A DNA stretch of 60,903 bases, from assembly GCA_023457035.1 (NCBI GenBank), contig JAEWNN010000024.1, forward strand, positions 1 to 60,903. Direction: 5' to 3'. The position numbers and the translations under genes are program-made. Origin of the DNA: Verrucomicrobiota bacterium (lineage in GTDB: Bacteria; Verrucomicrobiota; Verrucomicrobiia; Opitutales; Opitutaceae). Position 1 is the stretch's first letter, and every line of letters starts with the position of its first letter. Shown piece after piece: positions 48,858-56,118 of the stretch. The notes under the pieces were generated by a model, which worked only from the letters and a program-made list of their open reading frames with translations, was not told the origin of the DNA and did not search any database.

Positions 48858-49720
48858 CAGGGCGCTTTCTCGGGGGTTCCGGCGAGCTGTTCAACCAGCT
48901 TTTGTTTGTTGGGTTGGAGCGGCGCCTCGGTGATCTGGTCGAGGAGGGCGCGGGCCTCGTCGGCGCGGCCGAGCTGGATGAGGATGTTGGCTTGGTGGAG
49001 CTGGAGGGTCTGGAACTCGACGCCGGGCTTGGCTCGTTGCTCGATCGCCTTCCAAGCGGCGAGGGCGATGTCCCAGTCGGGCGCGGGCAGGTCGTAGAAG
49101 CTCTCGGCGTGGCGGTAGGCGTAGGCGATGTTGTCGGGGGCGAGCTCGGCGGCCTTGGCGAAGGCGGCGGTGCTGCGCTCGAGGAGCGCGGCGCGGGCGT
49201 AGAGCTTGGAGTCGACGAAGAACTCGCGGTATTCGTAGAGGAGCGTGCCGAGTTGGTAGTGATAAAGCGGTTCCTTCGGCGCGAGGGCGATGGCGCCTTC
49301 GTAGTAGGCGGCGGCCTCCTTGTACTCGCCCTCCTCGGCGTGGTGGTTGCCGAGCTGGTTCTTGATGACGGCGAGGTCGGGCTCGATCGCCTCGGCGCGC
49401 TTGAAGATGTCGTAGGAGCGCTTCGGGTGGCCGGTGGTGTTGAGGAACAGGCCGTAGGCAATGTAGGTGGCCGTGAACTTCGGATCCCGGCGCAGCAGCG
49501 CCTCGTAATCGCGGACGACCTCGCTGAGCTGCATCTCGGTGTTGCTGCGGTCGAGGTTATCGCCGGCCTCTTGCGCGGCGGCGAGAATGGTCTGCTGGCG
49601 TTGGAGGATGCGCTTGAGCTCGCGCTCGGACATCGACTCGGTGGCGCCGCCGGCGGCGAAGCCCACGAGTGGGGCAAGGAGGGTGGCGAGGGCGAGGAGG
49701 AGCGAAAGGAGGCGTTTCAT
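48857..49720 (-). CDS. Secreted tetratricopeptide-repeat protein
   Basis: This 287-aa protein has a signal peptide (LLSLLLALATLLAPLVGFAAG) and about five to six TPR-like helical repeats, for example FTATYIAYGLFLNTTGHPKRSYDIFKRAEAIEPD and VIKNQLGNHHAEEGEYKEAAAYYEGAIALAP. TPR arrays bind partner proteins. It is the first gene of a two-gene unit with the site-2 protease, so it may be an adaptor or substrate in the periplasm. The 290-bp gap upstream has no gene. Confidence 0.85.
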   Translation of the reverse strand: MKRLLSLLLALATLLAPLVGFAAGGATESMSERELKRILQRQQTILAAAQEAGDNLDRSNTEMQLSEVVRDYEALLRRDPKFTATYIAYGLFLNTTGHPKRSYDIFKRAEAIEPDLAVIKNQLGNHHAEEGEYKEAAAYYEGAIALAPKEPLYHYQLGTLLYEYREFFVDSKLYARAALLERSTAAFAKAAELAPDNIAYAYRHAESFYDLPAPDWDIALAAWKAIEQRAKPGVEFQTLQLHQANILIQLGRADEARALLDQITEAPLQPNKQKLVEQLAGTPEKAP

Positions 49721-50010
49721 CGCGAGCGGAAGGAAGACCGCCAGCGGAACAGCTTGTGCCGCGGGGCGCGAGTCTTTCGACGGTGGGCGGGTGGCAGGGC
49801 GGAGTACGGGACGATCGGACCGACAGAAGGGAACGAAGAGGACAAAGAGTCCGGTGCATATCCCCGGTCGGGGGTGTTCTCTGGGGGGCGCACCGGAGTC
49901 GGGCGCGCAGCCCGCCCCATGGGCGTCTCGGCTGGGTCTGCTGTCGGCGAGGAACTGCGCGCGGGAGCAGTTCCAGATCGGGTTGCGCGCCGGCACCGCG
50001 GTGCGGCCGG

Positions 50011-51024
50011 CTAGAGGCCGAGTTCAGCGCGCAAGACCGGGAGGTAGGCTTCGAGGCCGGTGGCCATCGACACCTGCGGCTCGTAGCCGAGGTCGCGGCG
50101 GGCGGCTTCGATCGAGAACCAATGATCGGTGGCCAGTTCCTTGGCGGCGAAACGCGTCATCGGCGGCTCGCCGCGCAAGGGGAAGAGCGTCCACAGCGCC
50201 TCGCCTATGGCGCCGACGGTGCTGGCGGCACGAAGCGAGACGCGACGGTGAATCGGCATCGCGCCGAGGTGCAGGAGCAGGGCGTTGATCCACGGCCAGA
50301 GCGCGACGGGCTCGCCGTTGGTGATGAAATAGGCGCGGCCGGCCGCGGGCGAGTCAGGTGTGGCGAGGGCGTGCTCGGCGAGCAGGTGGGCATCGACGAC
50401 GTTGTCGATGTGGGTGAGGTCGACGCGGTTTTTCCCGTTGCCCACGATGCGCAGGCGACCGGCGCGCGCGAGGGCGACGACTCGCGGCACGAGATGATGG
50501 TCGCCAGGCCCCCAGACCAGATGGGGGCGCAACGCGACGGTGCGGAGCACGGGAGAATTGGCGGCGCGGACAAGTTGTTCGGCGGCGGCCTTGGAGGTCG
50601 GGTAGGCGCAGGGGGCCGTGGCGCAGAGGGGGGCGGACTCGTCGACCCCGCGCTGATCGTGGCCCGAGTACACGACGCTGGGGGTGCTGGTGTAGATGAA
50701 TTGCGCCACGCCGGCGGCGCGGGCAGCGGCGAGCAGGTTGGCTGTGCCCTCGGCGTTGACGGCGTGGAACTCGCGTGCCGGACCCCAGACCCCGACGCGG
50801 GCGGCGACGTGGAAAACCGAATTCACCCCGGTGCAGGCGCGCTGCAGCGCGGTGGGCTCGGCGAGTTCCCCGAGGACGATCTCCACCCCGCGCGACTCGA
50901 GCTCCGGGAGGGGGCGGCGGCTGAAGGCGCGCACGCGGCGCCCGTCGCGCAGGAGGCGGTCGACGATTCTGCCGCCGACGAAACCGCTGGCACCGGTGAC
51001 GAGGGCGAGGGAAGTGGGGCGCAT
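50011..51024 (-). CDS. NAD-dependent epimerase / 3-beta-hydroxysteroid dehydrogenase-like protein
   Basis: This 337-aa extended SDR has the NAD loop VTGASGFVGGRIVDRL, catalytic YPTSK (Tyr-x3-Lys) and the 3-beta-HSD-like segments VFHVAARVGVWGP, YTSTPSVVY, RPHLVWGPGDHHLVPR and NRVDLTHIDNVVDAHLLAE. The family includes OleD, which reduces beta-hydroxy/keto acids in olefin synthesis, but no oleABC genes are here. The substrate is unknown. Start 51024 was chosen as it begins the Rossmann fold within six residues. Confidence 0.85.
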   Translation of the reverse strand: MRPTSLALVTGASGFVGGRIVDRLLRDGRRVRAFSRRPLPELESRGVEIVLGELAEPTALQRACTGVNSVFHVAARVGVWGPAREFHAVNAEGTANLLAAARAAGVAQFIYTSTPSVVYSGHDQRGVDESAPLCATAPCAYPTSKAAAEQLVRAANSPVLRTVALRPHLVWGPGDHHLVPRVVALARAGRLRIVGNGKNRVDLTHIDNVVDAHLLAEHALATPDSPAAGRAYFITNGEPVALWPWINALLLHLGAMPIHRRVSLRAASTVGAIGEALWTLFPLRGEPPMTRFAAKELATDHWFSIEAARRDLGYEPQVSMATGLEAYLPVLRAELGL

Positions 51025-51117
51025 GGGCGAGGCGAAGGGCGGCACGGTGGTGGAGGTTCGGGGATCGCCGCGCAGGATTCAAACTCGGAGCGCGGCGGCG
51101 CTCGGGCTGGGGACGAC

Positions 51118-51155
51118 GCACACTTTCTTGTTCCGATCGGAACAAAAAAGTGTGC
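51118..51155. repeat. 38-bp near-perfect palindrome
   Basis: The left arm GCACACTTTCTTGTTCCGA and right arm TCGGAACAAAAAAGTGTGC match with one mismatch and no spacer. It lies between nrfA (stop at 51309) and the SDR gene start, both on the minus strand. It could act as a terminator for nrfA or as a protein-binding site. Confidence 0.55.
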
Positions 51156-51308
51156 GCTCGGGTGTTGAGGCGGGAGGGCCGGAACGCGGAGGCGGGCGAG
51201 GGGGCGCTCGGCTGTCGGTGCTGACGAAACACCAAGGGCCGGTCGCGAACGACCGGCCCCGGTGGGAGTGCAGAACAGCGGGCGCATGGCCCGCCTGGGG
51301 GGAGATTG

Positions 51309-52724
51309 TTACGGGATGGAGGCGGTGGGGGTGGCGCCGGCGGGGCGAGGGAGCAGGTCGCGCACGGCTTTCTGGCCCTTGCGGCTGAAGTCGATCGATT
51401 CGCCGAGGATGCGGGCGGCCTCGTCGGGCGCGTGGAAGCCGGAGGAGTTCTCCGCTTCGACGAAGTCGAAGAAGAACTGCGCCTTGCGCTGGAACTCGCG
51501 GCCGTCCTTCAGCTGGTCGTCGGTGGCGCCGGCGGCCTGCGCGGCCTTGAGGTCGTCGATGAGGTCCATCAGCGCATCCATGGCCACGTTACGCAGGTTG
51601 TGGAAGCGGGTCTGAATCGTCTCGACGCGGTCCTTCAGCTCCTGCTCGGACCACTTGTGGCAGGTCTGGCAGGAGCGGTTGATGTCGAGCAGCGGCGAGC
51701 GCACGTGGTGACTGCTGATCTTGTGGGCGCCCTCGCGTTTGTAGGGCATGTGGCAGTCGGCGCAGGCGACGCCGCTGCGGGCGTGGATGCCCTGGCTCCA
51801 CAATTCGAATTCGGGGTGCTGCGCCTTGAGGGCGGGGGCGCCGGTGTCCTTGTGCGTCCAGTCCTTGAAGCCGGCGGCGTCGTAGTAGGCGAGAATCTGC
51901 TCGACCTTCTGGCCGTTGTGCCAGGGGTAGGTGAGCTTCTTCTCCGGGCCCTTGAAGTAGTACTCGACGTGGCATTGGCCGCAGACGTAGCTGCGCATCT
52001 CTTGGCGCGTGGCGTCGCGGTTGACGTCGTAGTCCTTCACGCCTTGGGCGGCCTTGAGGTTGCGCATCCCCTCCATGAAGGCGGGGCGGGTGACGCGCAG
52101 GGCCATCGTCTGCGGGTCGTGGCAGTCGATGCACGAGACGGGGTGCTCGACGAGCTTGGCGGCCTCGGCGTAGGGCAGGGCGCAGATTTTCTCGAAGCCC
52201 TTCGTGAGGTCGCCGTCGCCGGCCTTCTTGTACGCGGTATACATCGAGGCGTGGCAGTTGAGGCAGGCGCCCGGCTGTTTCACGACCTTCTGGCGGTCGG
52301 TGAAGGTCTGGTCGCTGAGCATGTAGGCGTGGCCGCGTTCCTCGCGGAAGTCGGCGGCGAAGGCGTAGCCGGCCCACATCTTCTTCAGGCGCGGATCCTC
52401 CTCGATCTTCGACTGGGTGACAGTGCTGCGCGGGTCGGCGGCAGTGGGGGTGCGGGGGAGGGCATCGCTGCCGCCGTAGCGGGTGCGGACCTGGTCGACG
52501 GTGCGTTTGTAGTCGTCGTACTGCAGAGGGAAGTTCTTCCCCCAGACGGCGGGGTCGGTGGTGTCGTCGGTGATGTCGACGACCTTGAAGAACGGGACCT
52601 TGGCCTCCTGTTTGCGCTCGAAGATGTTCATGAGGAGCGCGAGGCCGCCGACGGCGGCGAGGGCGGCGAGCACGGTGGCGAGCAGGAATCGGGTGACGGA
52701 ACCGCGGCGGGAGGAGGAGTTCAT
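51309..52724 (-). CDS. nrfA: Ammonia-forming cytochrome c nitrite reductase NrfA
   Basis: This 471-aa periplasmic pentaheme enzyme reduces nitrite to ammonia with six electrons. A signal anchor (FLLATVLAALAAVGGLALL) is followed by five haem motifs: CLNCH, CIDCH, CGQCH, CADCH and CQTCH. CGQCHVEYYF carries the active-site Tyr and HARSGVACADCHMPYK the active-site His region. The catalytic haem 1, usually CXXCK, is CXXCH here, as in a known minority of NrfA proteins. It is the last gene of a run with nrfH upstream, 68 bp away. Confidence 0.93.
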   Translation of the reverse strand: MNSSSRRGSVTRFLLATVLAALAAVGGLALLMNIFERKQEAKVPFFKVVDITDDTTDPAVWGKNFPLQYDDYKRTVDQVRTRYGGSDALPRTPTAADPRSTVTQSKIEEDPRLKKMWAGYAFAADFREERGHAYMLSDQTFTDRQKVVKQPGACLNCHASMYTAYKKAGDGDLTKGFEKICALPYAEAAKLVEHPVSCIDCHDPQTMALRVTRPAFMEGMRNLKAAQGVKDYDVNRDATRQEMRSYVCGQCHVEYYFKGPEKKLTYPWHNGQKVEQILAYYDAAGFKDWTHKDTGAPALKAQHPEFELWSQGIHARSGVACADCHMPYKREGAHKISSHHVRSPLLDINRSCQTCHKWSEQELKDRVETIQTRFHNLRNVAMDALMDLIDDLKAAQAAGATDDQLKDGREFQRKAQFFFDFVEAENSSGFHAPDEAARILGESIDFSRKGQKAVRDLLPRPAGATPTASIP

Positions 52725-52792
52725 GGCGGTGGATACTGAAGGGAGTGCGTCTGGGGACGGTGGGTTGGGGGCCGCGGAAAGCGGTGGTCGTG

Positions 52793-53245
52793 TCACTTCA
52801 TGTGGCCGACGTGGCCGTGGCACTGGATACAGGAGAGGTTGCCGGCGCCGGCGTGGGGCGAAGCGACATCGGCGGCGAGGTCGGCGTGGCAGCGGCGGCA
52901 GGCGTTCTCGGTGATGCGGCGGCTCTTTTCGCGGGCCTGGATGTTTTCGGGATAACCGCCGGTGGTGAAGTAGAAGGAGTGCCAGAAGCCGTTCTCGGCC
53001 TTGGTGGCGTATTTACCGACGAGGTTGTGGGGTGTGTGGCAGTCGTTACAGGTGGCGACCGAGTGGTGGCTCGACTTCAGCCAGCCCGCGTACTGATTCT
53101 CCATCACGTGGCAGTTCGCGCAGGCCTGCGGGTTGTTCGAGAGGTAGGAATACCCTTTGGCGTAGACGAACGTGTACGTGCCGATGCCCAAGGCGAGGCC
53201 GATGAGGCCCCCGAGCAACGTGCCGGAGATCACGTTCGCTTTCAT
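52793..53245 (-). CDS. nrfH: Cytochrome c nitrite reductase small subunit NrfH
   Basis: This 150-aa NapC/NirT-type quinol dehydrogenase has an N-terminal membrane helix (GTLLGGLIGLALGIGTYTFV) and four haem motifs: CANCH (followed by VM, the Met ligand of haem 1), CNDCH, CRRCH and CIQCH. It takes electrons from menaquinol and passes them to NrfA. A FNR-type box lies 55–68 bp before the start, which fits anaerobic or nitrogen-oxide control. Confidence 0.93.
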   Translation of the reverse strand: MKANVISGTLLGGLIGLALGIGTYTFVYAKGYSYLSNNPQACANCHVMENQYAGWLKSSHHSVATCNDCHTPHNLVGKYATKAENGFWHSFYFTTGGYPENIQAREKSRRITENACRRCHADLAADVASPHAGAGNLSCIQCHGHVGHMK

Positions 53246-53299
53246 GGAGGGAGAGAGGCGGTCGGGGAGCGCGGGGGCAACGGTCGGGGCCGAGGGGCG

Positions 53300-53313
53300 T
53301 TGATGCGGGTCAA
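53300..53313. promoter_or_regulatory. FNR/DNR-type box upstream of nrfH
   Basis: TTGATGCGGGTCAA fits the TTGAT-N4-ATCAA consensus with one mismatch. Its centre is about 61 bp upstream of the nrfH start, so a class II site at -41.5 would give a leader of about 20 nt. The Crp/Fnr gene next door is the likely regulator. Confidence 0.65.
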
Positions 53314-53377
53314 AGGAATGGCCGTTTTTCGCCGCGGTGCGAATCCGGAAAGCAAATTCCCGCGCGGGCGGGCCCGG

Positions 53378-54094
53378 CTATTCGCCGAGGAGGCGGGCGA
53401 AGCGCACGCGCAGGGCGGCGCAGTCGCGCACGAGCACGGCGGCGCGCTCGACGCGGATCAGCCCTGCCGTACGCAGGCGGGCGAAGGTGCGGGAGAGCGT
53501 CTCGCTCGTGGTGCCGAGCTCGGCGGCGAGCGTGCGTTTGGTCGAGCGCAGCTCCACGCGGGCCTCGCCCGTGGTGGCCGGCGGGCAACGTTTCAGGAGC
53601 CAGTTGAGCAGGCGGGTCTCGACGTCCTTGAGCGTGAGGTCGTCGAGCAGGCCGACGAGCACGCGCAGGTGCTGGCTCATCGCGCCGAGCATGCGTAGGG
53701 CGAGATCGGGGCGGCGGCCGAGCAGCTCGACCATCGGGGTGCGCGGGATCAGCAAAACCGAGCTGGGTTCGACGGCGCGGGCGTCGGCCGGATACCCGGT
53801 GCCGGTGGCGAGCGTGGCTTCGGCGAACGATTCGCCGGGACGGAAGACGTGGATGACCTGCTCCTTGCCGGCGGGGCTCACGCGATGGACGCTGACCGCG
53901 CCCCGTTGCACGACATAGAACCCTTCGCTGGCTTCACCCTCGCGGAAAAGCAGGGCGCCTTTGGCGAGGGGTTTGAGGATCGCGAAGGCGGCGATCGTCT
54001 CGACGTCGGCGGACGGGAGGCCGGCGAAGAGTTCGCAGGCGCGCAAGGCATGGGCGAGAGCAGCGGTGCGCAGGTCGGCGGGCCGGTCGGGCAT
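53378..54094 (-). CDS. Crp/Fnr family transcriptional regulator (DNR-like)
   Basis: This 238-aa protein has a cyclic-nucleotide-type effector domain (about 18–140, FAGLPSADVETIAAFAILKPL, EGFYVVQRGAVSVHR, PGESFAEATL), a dimer helix and a C-terminal HTH_Crp (about 165–230, STKRTLAAELGTTSETLSRTFARLRTAGLI). The N-terminal cysteine cluster of oxygen-sensing FNR is missing, so it is closer to DNR/NNR proteins that respond to nitric oxide. It lies between the DUF2249 and nrfH genes. Its recognition helix (ETLSRTFARL) fits TTGAT-type boxes. Confidence 0.9.
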   Translation of the reverse strand: MPDRPADLRTAALAHALRACELFAGLPSADVETIAAFAILKPLAKGALLFREGEASEGFYVVQRGAVSVHRVSPAGKEQVIHVFRPGESFAEATLATGTGYPADARAVEPSSVLLIPRTPMVELLGRRPDLALRMLGAMSQHLRVLVGLLDDLTLKDVETRLLNWLLKRCPPATTGEARVELRSTKRTLAAELGTTSETLSRTFARLRTAGLIRVERAAVLVRDCAALRVRFARLLGE

Positions 54095-54121
54095 GGGGGC
54101 AGGTAAGGCGCGGCGCTGCGC

Positions 54122-54352
54122 TCAGTCGCGCCAAAAATCGACCTTCCAGCCGGTGGCGGCGCGGGCGGCGTGGGCCGCATAACCGGCCGCCTTGCAGCGT
54201 TCGATCAACGGCGAGGGGAGAAACGGCGCAAACACGGTGAGCCGCTGGCCGGGGCGCAGTCCCGCGAGGGCGGCATCGACGGCGTCGCAGGGCTGCAACC
54301 CGCGTTCGAGCAGCGGGCGGACATCGAGGCGTTTGTTCTTCGGCGCGGCCAT
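54122..54352 (-). CDS. DUF2249 small protein
   Basis: This 76-aa protein has the DUF2249/SirA-like pattern RLDVRPLLERGLQPCDAVDAALAGLRPGQRLTVFAPFLPSPLIERC ending in WKVDFWRD. DUF2249 genes are common in denitrification and nitrite reduction clusters, where they are thought to help haem- or metal-enzyme maturation or NO handling; the mechanism is not established. It sits 27 bp before the Crp/Fnr gene. Confidence 0.85.
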   Translation of the reverse strand: MAAPKNKRLDVRPLLERGLQPCDAVDAALAGLRPGQRLTVFAPFLPSPLIERCKAAGYAAHAARAATGWKVDFWRD

Positions 54353-54467
54353 GGCGGTGGACCGTGGGCGGTGAGTGGTGGGCGGCGGTGGGTGGTCGGT
54401 GGTCTCGGATGCTGAATACGGGGTGCCGAGCCCGCAGGCAACAACCGCGAGGTGACGCAGGCGTGGT

Positions 54468-54848
54468 CTACTCCATGCCGTCCCCGTTGGGGATCGGGGC
54501 CGCCGAGTCGTTTTCGCGCACGAGCGTGAGGAGCATCGAGAACGGCTCGGTGGCGTGCACGGCGTGGGGCAGGCCCGGCGGCATATGGAGCAGGTCGCCG
54601 GCCGCGAGCGGACGTTTCTCGCCGCCGAGCGTCCACTCGGCGCGGCCGGAAAGCATCTGCACCAGCGCCCGGGCGGGGGTGGCGTGCTCGGTGAGTTCCT
54701 GGCCGATCGCGAAGCTGAAGAGCACCACGCGGGTGCGGCCGGCCGAGAGGATCGTGCGGCTGACGATGCCGCTGTCGGAGAACTGGGTGCACGCGGCCAG
54801 CGGGAGGGCCCCGAACTGGTCCGAGGAGAGGAGGGTGTTTGAGCTCAT
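54468..54848 (-). CDS. Cupin-domain protein
   Basis: This 126-aa single-domain cupin has GQELTEHATPARALVQMLSGRAEWTLGG and LAAGDLLHMPPGLPHAVHA, which supply the metal-binding His and Glu-type positions. Small cupins of this kind accompany Crp/Fnr and DUF2249 genes in anaerobic nitrogen-oxide clusters. Function unknown. It lies 36 bp downstream of the YwiC-like gene and 115 bp before the DUF2249 gene. Confidence 0.85.
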   Translation of the reverse strand: MSSNTLLSSDQFGALPLAACTQFSDSGIVSRTILSAGRTRVVLFSFAIGQELTEHATPARALVQMLSGRAEWTLGGEKRPLAAGDLLHMPPGLPHAVHATEPFSMLLTLVRENDSAAPIPNGDGME

Positions 54849-54884
54849 GGAGGAAAAGGGACCGTATGCGGCGAGGCGGCGCTG

Positions 54885-55655
54885 TCAGCCGAGAGCGGTC
54901 GCGAGCACGAAGACCGCGCCCAGGGCCGCCTCGAGGGCGCCGAGGAGCGGGGCTCGCAGGGCTGGCGCGGCGGGGCCGAGCAGCCAGAGCGCGCGCAGCA
55001 GGAGCAGCACGGTGGCGCAAACAGTGGATACAGTGGCGAGGCCCGCCCGGTGGAGCGCCCCCACGGCGATCGCCGCCGCCGCCGACGCGGCCAGCGCCGG
55101 AAACGCCGGGACGGGCCGCCCCTTGCGGCGCCGGAGGAACGCGCGGACGACAAGCACGGCAGGAACGGCGCGCAGCAGCATCGCCGCCGCAAGGCCCAGG
55201 GCCATCGCGGTGTCCCAGCCGGCCAGGGTGGCGAAGGCGGCCGGCAGGGTGGCGAACGCCGCCGCGCCGGCGAGTTCGGCCTCGGCGGCACGGCTTTCGC
55301 CCCGGGAGTCGAGCACGAGGAAAACCGCCGCTGGCGGCAGGGCGAGGAGCGCGGGCCACAAGGATGCCCCTCCGCCGAGTTGGCCGGCCGCGAACAACGC
55401 GGCGCCGGCGCAGGCGGCGAGCGTTCCGAGCAGCAGGAGTGCGGTGCGGCGAGCGGCCGAGTCGAGGCGACCGCGTGCACATTGCCACGGCCGCCGGGCG
55501 AGGAACAGCGCGCTCGCCGTGAATGCCAGCGCTGCTCCTGCAGGCGAGGGGGCGGCGAGCAGCCCGAGTGCAACCGGCTCCCCGGCCAGGCTCCAGCTCC
55601 CGTGCTCCCGGGGGAGCAGGAGATGGCGAAGGCTGGCGGTGGCGGGACTCGACAT
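54885..55655 (-). CDS. YwiC-like membrane protein
   Basis: This 256-aa protein of about eight helices opens with the YwiC signature LLLPREHGSWSLAGEPVALGLL. In Bacillus ywiC lies with narK and fnr in the nitrate respiration region, and homologues appear beside anaerobic respiration genes in other bacteria, as here. The activity is not known. It is the first gene of the leftward run YwiC–cupin–DUF2249–Crp/Fnr–NrfHA. A possible FNR-like half-palindrome lies 35 bp upstream. Confidence 0.83.
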   Translation of the reverse strand: MSSPATASLRHLLLPREHGSWSLAGEPVALGLLAAPSPAGAALAFTASALFLARRPWQCARGRLDSAARRTALLLLGTLAACAGAALFAAGQLGGGASLWPALLALPPAAVFLVLDSRGESRAAEAELAGAAAFATLPAAFATLAGWDTAMALGLAAAMLLRAVPAVLVVRAFLRRRKGRPVPAFPALAASAAAAIAVGALHRAGLATVSTVCATVLLLLRALWLLGPAAPALRAPLLGALEAALGAVFVLATALG

Positions 55656-55689
55656 GGCCGGAGCCTAGCAGCAACGTGCGCCGGCGGCG

Positions 55690-55703
55690 TTGACGGGGCT
55701 CAA
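55690..55703. promoter_or_regulatory. Possible FNR/DNR-like box upstream of the YwiC-like gene
   Basis: TTGACGGGGCTCAA resembles TTGAC-N4-GTCAA with one mismatch. Its centre is about 41 bp upstream of the start codon, which would leave almost no leader. It is weaker evidence than the nrfH box. Confidence 0.35.
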
Positions 55704-55769
55704 CGTGATCCCGGGCTCGACGCCGATTTTCTGCCTGTCACGCCGCGGTGTGGCTGTTAGCAGGGGGCG

Positions 55770-56099
55770 ATGAACGAGGTTCTGTTCAACGGTTCGCTCT
55801 TCGGGGCGGAGCTCACCATCACCGCGTGGAAGCTCATCGGCTACATCGGAACGATGATGTTCGGCGGGCGCTGGTTTGTGCAGTGGTGGGCGGCGAAGCA
55901 GGCCGGCCGGGTGGTGATGCCACGGCTTTTCTGGTACATGAGTGTCGTCGGCAGCCTGATGACCTTGGCCTACTTCGTGTGGGGCAAGAACGACTCGGTG
56001 GGCATCCTCGGGAACCTGTTCCCCTCGTTTGTCGCGGTGTACAACCTCACGCTGGACATCCGCCACCGCGGGTGGAACCGCGAAAAGGCCGTCGCTTGA
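55770..56099 (+). CDS. Lipid-A-disaccharide synthase N-terminal domain (LAB_N) protein
   Basis: This 109-aa membrane protein matches the LAB_N domain: AWKLIGYIGTMMFGGRWFVQWW, then VVMPRLFWYMSVVGSLMTLAYFVWGKNDSVGILGNLF and VYNLTLDIRH. In some proteins this domain precedes LpxB; alone it is a small three-helix membrane protein often found near glycosyltransferases. AGGGGGC sits just before the ATG. It is divergent from the YwiC-like gene. Confidence 0.85.
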   Translation: MNEVLFNGSLFGAELTITAWKLIGYIGTMMFGGRWFVQWWAAKQAGRVVMPRLFWYMSVVGSLMTLAYFVWGKNDSVGILGNLFPSFVAVYNLTLDIRHRGWNREKAVA

Positions 56100-56118
56100 G
56101 CGGGCGTCGGCCTCGCAC

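Noticed and set aside
51124..51149. LexA-like box
   Set aside because: The halves TGTTC and GAACA are 6 bp apart, whereas the reported verrucomicrobial LexA motif has a 4-bp spacer; no DNA-repair gene follows.
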